From NCBI GenBank assembly GCA_049322515.1, contig JBMOQW010000025.1:62001-126000 (forward strand): a stretch of DNA of 64,000 nucleotides, given 5' to 3'. The stretch's first letter is position 1. The number at the start of each line of letters is the position of its first letter. The position numbers were made by a program, and so were the translations under genes. Source of the DNA: Parasulfuritortus sp049322515. GTDB taxonomy: Bacteria; Pseudomonadota; Gammaproteobacteria; Burkholderiales; Thiobacillaceae. This document shows positions 60,218-64,000 of the stretch, in pieces. A model generated the notes under the pieces. The model saw only the letters and a program-made list of their open reading frames with translations, ran no database searches and was not told where the DNA came from.

Positions 60218-60712
60218 CTATTCTTCGCGCCGGATGCGAACCGGCACGGGGGGGGTGGCCACGGACGCCGGCGCGACCGGGGCCAGGGTGGGCGGGGGCG
60301 ATTCCGGACGCTCGATCCGCTCGACGCCGCCCGATCCTTCGATCAGGACATGGCGTTCGCCCACTTCGCGCAAGACGTAGCCGGGCTCGACCTCGTCGCC
60401 GACCCGGAAGGCCCGGTCCTGGAGGCCCGACACGGCCAGGATGCAGACGCCCGGATGGCCGGGATAAGTCCAGCGCAACACGAAGCGTCCGGAGGCGACC
60501 GGCGCCGCGCGCCCCTGCCCGGTAAACCAGTCGTCCAGGGGCGGTTCGGACACGGGCCGGGTCACCAGCTCGGCCGCGGGTGCCTCGATCGGCAGCAGGC
60601 GCCAAGTCCACCAGGCCAGGGACGTGGCCAGGGCCAGGAGCAGCCCCCAGAACAGCCCCCGGGCCGCCCTGTCGAGCCACCGGGAATCAATCGCTTGGGC
60701 CAAGGCCGGCAT
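60218..60712 (-). CDS. gspC: Type II secretion protein GspC (short form)
   Basis: The protein has about 164 residues: one membrane helix (GLFWGLLLALATSLAWWTWR), a Pro-rich linker and the homology region (GVCILAVSGLQDRAFRVGDE, VLREVGERHVLIEGSGGVER). There is no PDZ domain; it ends in a Pro/Val tail. GspC links the platform to GspD. Start alternatives are GTG 60715 and TTG 60739. It is the first gene of the operon. Confidence 0.87.
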   Translation of the reverse strand: MPALAQAIDSRWLDRAARGLFWGLLLALATSLAWWTWRLLPIEAPAAELVTRPVSEPPLDDWFTGQGRAAPVASGRFVLRWTYPGHPGVCILAVSGLQDRAFRVGDEVEPGYVLREVGERHVLIEGSGGVERIERPESPPPTLAPVAPASVATPPVPVRIRREE

Positions 60713-60893
60713 CACTTTCCATGGGGAGATCGCACGCAAAGACTTCCATTATGTTGGCTTAATTTGACAAGGAGATTGCGGCGCCCGGCCGCAAGGAAGC
60801 CCGGCCAAGTATCACAAATCGGAAATAAAACGGCAATCAACAATCGGCAACATGCCGGGCTGATTTCACTCACCTGCCCTTGGGAGCTCGACA

Positions 60894-62765
60894 ATGAAGT
60901 TGAAGAAGATCGCCCTGGCCGTCATGGCCATCACCGGCGCTGCCACCGCCTCCGTTTCCCTGACTGCCTGCAATGGCGACGACGACAAGAAGGTCGTTTC
61001 GGTCGAATTCGTGGAGACTTTCGGCTCCCCGACCACCGTCGATGCCATGTCGACCACCGCGGCCACCGCCAAGGCCGTAGTCACCTACGACGACGGCAGC
61101 AGCAAGGAATACCCGCTCACCTACCACACCCTGTTCAGCCTGCAGGACAAGGTCGGTGGCAACGCCCATCCGGCCGGCCAGTTCTACGACTACCAGATGA
61201 ACCCGCTGATGGACCCCTATGGCCAGCCGCTGGTCGGCGAGACCCCGGATGCCAACAGCCTGATGAAGGTGGACGACAGCCTGTTCCTGGTCACCCACAT
61301 CGAATACGACTGGCTGCTTTCCAATGGCGCCGAGTCCTACACCGTGCCCGACTGGTACGGTCGGGTGCCGACCGGCATGATCCTGACCGGTCTGACCCAG
61401 GCCGATGACGGCACCCTGAGTGTCAAGAGCCAGCGTCCGATCGACTTCTCCTCGGTGAACGGCACCTGGATCAACTGCTTCGGCTCCCTGTCGCCCTGGA
61501 ACACCCACCTGGGCTCCGAAGAAGATTACGACCTCCAGTACAACCCGCTGACCAGCAAGTACGGCACCACCACGGCCGGCATCGAAGCCATGACCGAGCT
61601 GTACTGGAAGAACACCCAGACCGCCAACCCCTATCACTATGGCTTCATTCCCGAAGTCACCGTGAAGAAGGACGGCACCACCTCGGTGGTCAAGCACTAC
61701 GCCATGAGCCGCGGCACCTGGGAACAGACCAAGGTGATGCCCGACAGCAAGACCGCCTATTTTGGCGATGACGGCACCCACGGCCTGATGGCCATGTTCG
61801 TGGCCGACAAGGCCAAGGACCTGTCCGCTGGCACCATCTACGCCGCCAAGTGGACCCAGACCTCCGCCGATGGCGCGGGCGCCGCCGACCTGACCTGGGT
61901 CAAGCTCGGCCATGGCACCAACGCCGAGATCAAGGCGATCATCGACAGCGGCGTCACCTTCACCGACATCTTCGACGCGGTGGCTGCTTCGAACGGCAGT
62001 TGCGCCGACGGCTACACCCGGGTCCGCGTCGGTTCCACCGCCGACGAGTGCCTGAAGGTCAAGACGGGCATGGAGCAAGCCGCTGCCTTCCTGGAAACCC
62101 GTCGCTACGCCGCGATCCTGGGTGCCACCACCGAGTTCACCAAGATGGAAGGCATCGCCGTCAACGCCAAGGACAAGAAGGCCTACATGGCCATCTCCGC
62201 GATCCGCGACAGCATGACCAGCATGTCCGGCGAGCCCGCCGACCACATCAAGCTGTCCAAGAACTCGGCCGGCGCGACCTACACCCTGGACCTGGCCGGC
62301 GGTCAAAAGACCGTCAATGGTGCCGAGGCGATCAACTCCGACTACGTGGCGACCAAGATGTACGCCGAATCTGCCCTGGTCGGCAAGCCGATCAGCACCG
62401 ATGCCTATGGCAACACCGCCGACGTGAACACCATCGCCAACACCGACAACATCTTCTTCTCCGAGAAGATGCGCACGCTGTTCATAGGTGAAGACTCGGG
62501 CATGCACGTCAACAACTACGTCTGGGCCTACAACGTCGACACCAAGAAGCTGACCCGTATCCTGGCCGCCGCCGCCGGCGCCGAGAACACCGGCCTGCAA
62601 GTGGTCGACAGCCTGGGCGGCCACGCCTACATCATGAGCAACAACCAGCACTGGGGTGACCTGCCGGGCAGCGTGCCGGCCGATCTGGAAGCGCAACTGG
62701 CTGCCAAGATCGACAAGTTCCGCGCCCCGGTCGGTTACATCGGTGGCCTGCCCGCCATCAAGTAA
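60894..62765 (+). CDS. PhoX/DUF839-family lipoprotein
   Basis: The protein has 623 residues. A signal ends in SLTAC, making C26 a likely lipidated Cys. PhoX-type segments are TEFTKMEGIAVNAKDKKAYM, NIFFSEKMRTLFIGEDSG and HVNNYVWAYNVDTKKLTRIL with an AGAENTGLQ block. PhoX enzymes are calcium/iron-dependent phosphatases; activity here is inferred. GGGAGC lies 7 bases before the start. It diverges from the gsp operon across 181 bases and is followed by a terminator-like hairpin and a CxxCH lipoprotein. Confidence 0.85.
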   Translation: MKLKKIALAVMAITGAATASVSLTACNGDDDKKVVSVEFVETFGSPTTVDAMSTTAATAKAVVTYDDGSSKEYPLTYHTLFSLQDKVGGNAHPAGQFYDYQMNPLMDPYGQPLVGETPDANSLMKVDDSLFLVTHIEYDWLLSNGAESYTVPDWYGRVPTGMILTGLTQADDGTLSVKSQRPIDFSSVNGTWINCFGSLSPWNTHLGSEEDYDLQYNPLTSKYGTTTAGIEAMTELYWKNTQTANPYHYGFIPEVTVKKDGTTSVVKHYAMSRGTWEQTKVMPDSKTAYFGDDGTHGLMAMFVADKAKDLSAGTIYAAKWTQTSADGAGAADLTWVKLGHGTNAEIKAIIDSGVTFTDIFDAVAASNGSCADGYTRVRVGSTADECLKVKTGMEQAAAFLETRRYAAILGATTEFTKMEGIAVNAKDKKAYMAISAIRDSMTSMSGEPADHIKLSKNSAGATYTLDLAGGQKTVNGAEAINSDYVATKMYAESALVGKPISTDAYGNTADVNTIANTDNIFFSEKMRTLFIGEDSGMHVNNYVWAYNVDTKKLTRILAAAAGAENTGLQVVDSLGGHAYIMSNNQHWGDLPGSVPADLEAQLAAKIDKFRAPVGYIGGLPAIK

Positions 62766-62793
62766 TCCGATCGTGCTGACTTGATCGAAGCCT

Positions 62794-62823
62794 GGGCCGG
62801 ACGAAAGTCCGGCCCATTTCATT
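62794..62823 (+). terminator. Terminator-like hairpin after the PhoX-like gene
   Basis: GGGCCGGAC-GAAA-GTCCGGCCC (62794-62815) is a perfect 9-bp stem with a GAAA tetraloop, followed by ATTTCATT. The weak T-tract may allow partial read-through to the next gene at 62838. Confidence 0.65.
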
Positions 62824-62837
62824 GCAAGGACATCCTG

Positions 62838-64000
62838 ATGAAATCCGCGAACTTGAATACCTCACTCCTGGCCGCCCTGGCCATTGCCGGCCTGGGCGCT
62901 TCGGTGCTGTTCGGCTGCAATGGCGAGGGTGATGCCGACCCCGGGACGACGAATCCTCCTGGCACGCCGACCCCGCCCGACATCACCGTGGGCAACCTGG
63001 TCGGTGACCGGGTCAGCCCCCTGATCTTCACCAACCCCTATGCCCACGTGCCGGCCCAGTGTTACATCGAAACCTCCGCGGGCACCCAGAACGCCTGCCA
63101 GTACTGTCACACCAACGGTCTCTACCACGAAGGCATGGGCAACAACCCGCAAGCTGGCGCCGCCGAAAACATTGGCAACCTGCAAACCGACTACAGCTTT
63201 GCGTCCTATGACACCACGGCGCCCCTGGCGGTGATCAACCGCTGGGAAAACACCCTGTACCCGGAACGCCTGCTGGCCCGCGTCCAGGCCCTCGGTCAGA
63301 ACCCGGCGCAATGGGACATGAGCGTCTGGATCCGCCAGGACAACTGGTCCCCGGCCCACGCCCAGCGCGGCGGCAACCCGAAGAGCTGGGATGCCGCGGT
63401 CGACAGCGCCTGGCGCCTGTTCCCCAGCCTGGATCCGGCCGACCTTCCGGCCGGCACGGATGGCCATGTCCGCTCGGTCCGCGAAGGCAACGGCTTCTTC
63501 AAGGACGGCTCGACCTGGATCACCGGCTGGCGCGCGGTGAACTTCATGCCCTATGGCATCTTCACCCCGATGACCGGCTCGGTGTCCGGTATCTACGTCC
63601 GCCTGCCCAAGGCCTTCATGCAACGGGAGGATGGTGCCTACGACCTGGCCACCTACAACGCCAACCTGGACCTGCTCGAAAAAGCCATCCAAAACCGTCT
63701 GAGTGACGCCGACGGCCGCCAATACCTGGGCCTCGCGAAAACCATCCCGCTCTACCAGGGCGTCTATCCGGTAGGCACCGAATTCGCCCATCCGCTGCAC
63801 TACGTCGATGTCGCCGCCGATGGCACCCAGGCTTCGGTGAGCCGCTTCCCCGGCACGCGCGCGACCCGGGTCAAGGAAATCCGCTACATGTACAAGTGGC
63901 AGGACTTCCATTTCGACCAGTTCCGCCCGGGTGACAAGGAAGAAGGCCGCTCGATCTACGGCAACGACAGCCAGGGCTGGATCGACAACGGCGCCGGCTG
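62838..64000 (+). CDS. Lipoprotein with CxxCH haem c motif, incomplete at window end
   Basis: The frame is open from ATG 62838 (AAGGA upstream) through the last base, giving at least 387 residues. A lipoprotein signal ends in LFGC with C27. A Pro/Thr linker follows, then NACQYCHTNGLYHEGMG with C87-x-x-C90-H91, a single c-type haem motif so far. Later segments (TWITGWRAVNFMPYGIFTPM, EIRYMYKWQDFHFD) do not suggest a family I know. It lies 72 bases after the PhoX-like gene on the same strand. The C-terminus is outside the window. Confidence 0.82.
   Translation, partial: MKSANLNTSLLAALAIAGLGASVLFGCNGEGDADPGTTNPPGTPTPPDITVGNLVGDRVSPLIFTNPYAHVPAQCYIETSAGTQNACQYCHTNGLYHEGMGNNPQAGAAENIGNLQTDYSFASYDTTAPLAVINRWENTLYPERLLARVQALGQNPAQWDMSVWIRQDNWSPAHAQRGGNPKSWDAAVDSAWRLFPSLDPADLPAGTDGHVRSVREGNGFFKDGSTWITGWRAVNFMPYGIFTPMTGSVSGIYVRLPKAFMQREDGAYDLATYNANLDLLEKAIQNRLSDADGRQYLGLAKTIPLYQGVYPVGTEFAHPLHYVDVAADGTQASVSRFPGTRATRVKEIRYMYKWQDFHFDQFRPGDKEEGRSIYGNDSQGWIDNGAG

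Noticed and set aside
50463..60712. Type IV pilus biogenesis cluster
   Set aside because: Gene order, GspC/D/L/M/N content and the pseudopilin set identify a type II secretion system. comEC elsewhere in the window does not make this a pilus locus.

Overview
The window looks like part of a chromosome from a free-living, flagellated betaproteobacterium with high GC content. Evidence for that placement is the gene content and order (mltD-gloB-yafS-rnhA-dnaQ synteny, an argD-argF-argG cluster, an H-NS-type protein, an EpsD-type isomerase and a DUF4810/DUF799 lipoprotein operon). A proteobacterial-type phosphoribulokinase-like gene hints at a relative of autotrophic sulfur or iron bacteria, but no RuBisCO is present, so autotrophy is not shown. 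I see no phage, insertion sequence, CRISPR array, tRNA or rRNA. Genes are packed tightly, often with ATGA overlaps, and several convergent pairs overlap.

Layout. 1-3.5 kb: a partial DUF1015 gene, a YihY membrane protein fused to a cyclic-nucleotide-binding domain, a divergent phosphoribulokinase and an orphan periplasmic binding protein. 3.7-7.2 kb: mfd, carrying an in-frame repeat hairpin. 7.2-20.4 kb: the flagellar flgLKJIH, flgGFEDCB and flgA-flgM-flgN genes, with a diguanylate cyclase just upstream of flgB. Two sigma-54 promoters precede flgB and flgH, each with a shared upstream motif at the same distance, and a consensus sigma-28 promoter precedes flgM. 20.4-24.8 kb: a metal chaperone, then dnaQ, rnhA, yafS, gloB and mltD. 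24.8-31.3 kb: a peptide-type ABC transporter whose binding-protein and permease genes are separated by a tandem repeat carrying hairpins, Shine-Dalgarno sites and nine-codon mini-cistrons.

31.3-36.4 kb: an H-NS-like protein, an EpsD-type isomerase, a PIN-PhoH protein, a peroxiredoxin and a chemoreceptor with a periplasmic haem c motif. 36.5-41 kb: yajQ, ppnP and the arginine genes, with a small DUF2283 gene coupled to argF. A 395-base gap upstream of argD holds paired DnaA boxes. 41.4-47 kb: comEC, a DUF2062 gene, lolDC, a tiny exported protein behind a consensus sigma-70 promoter, and yjbQ. 47.1-49.5 kb: four consecutive lipoprotein genes including CsgG, DUF4810 and DUF799 types.

50.4-60.7 kb: a complete type II secretion operon, gspC to gspN. 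Divergent from it, at 60.9-64 kb, lie two lipoprotein genes: a PhoX/DUF839-like protein and a CxxCH protein that runs off the window. Their position makes them candidates for export by this secretion system.
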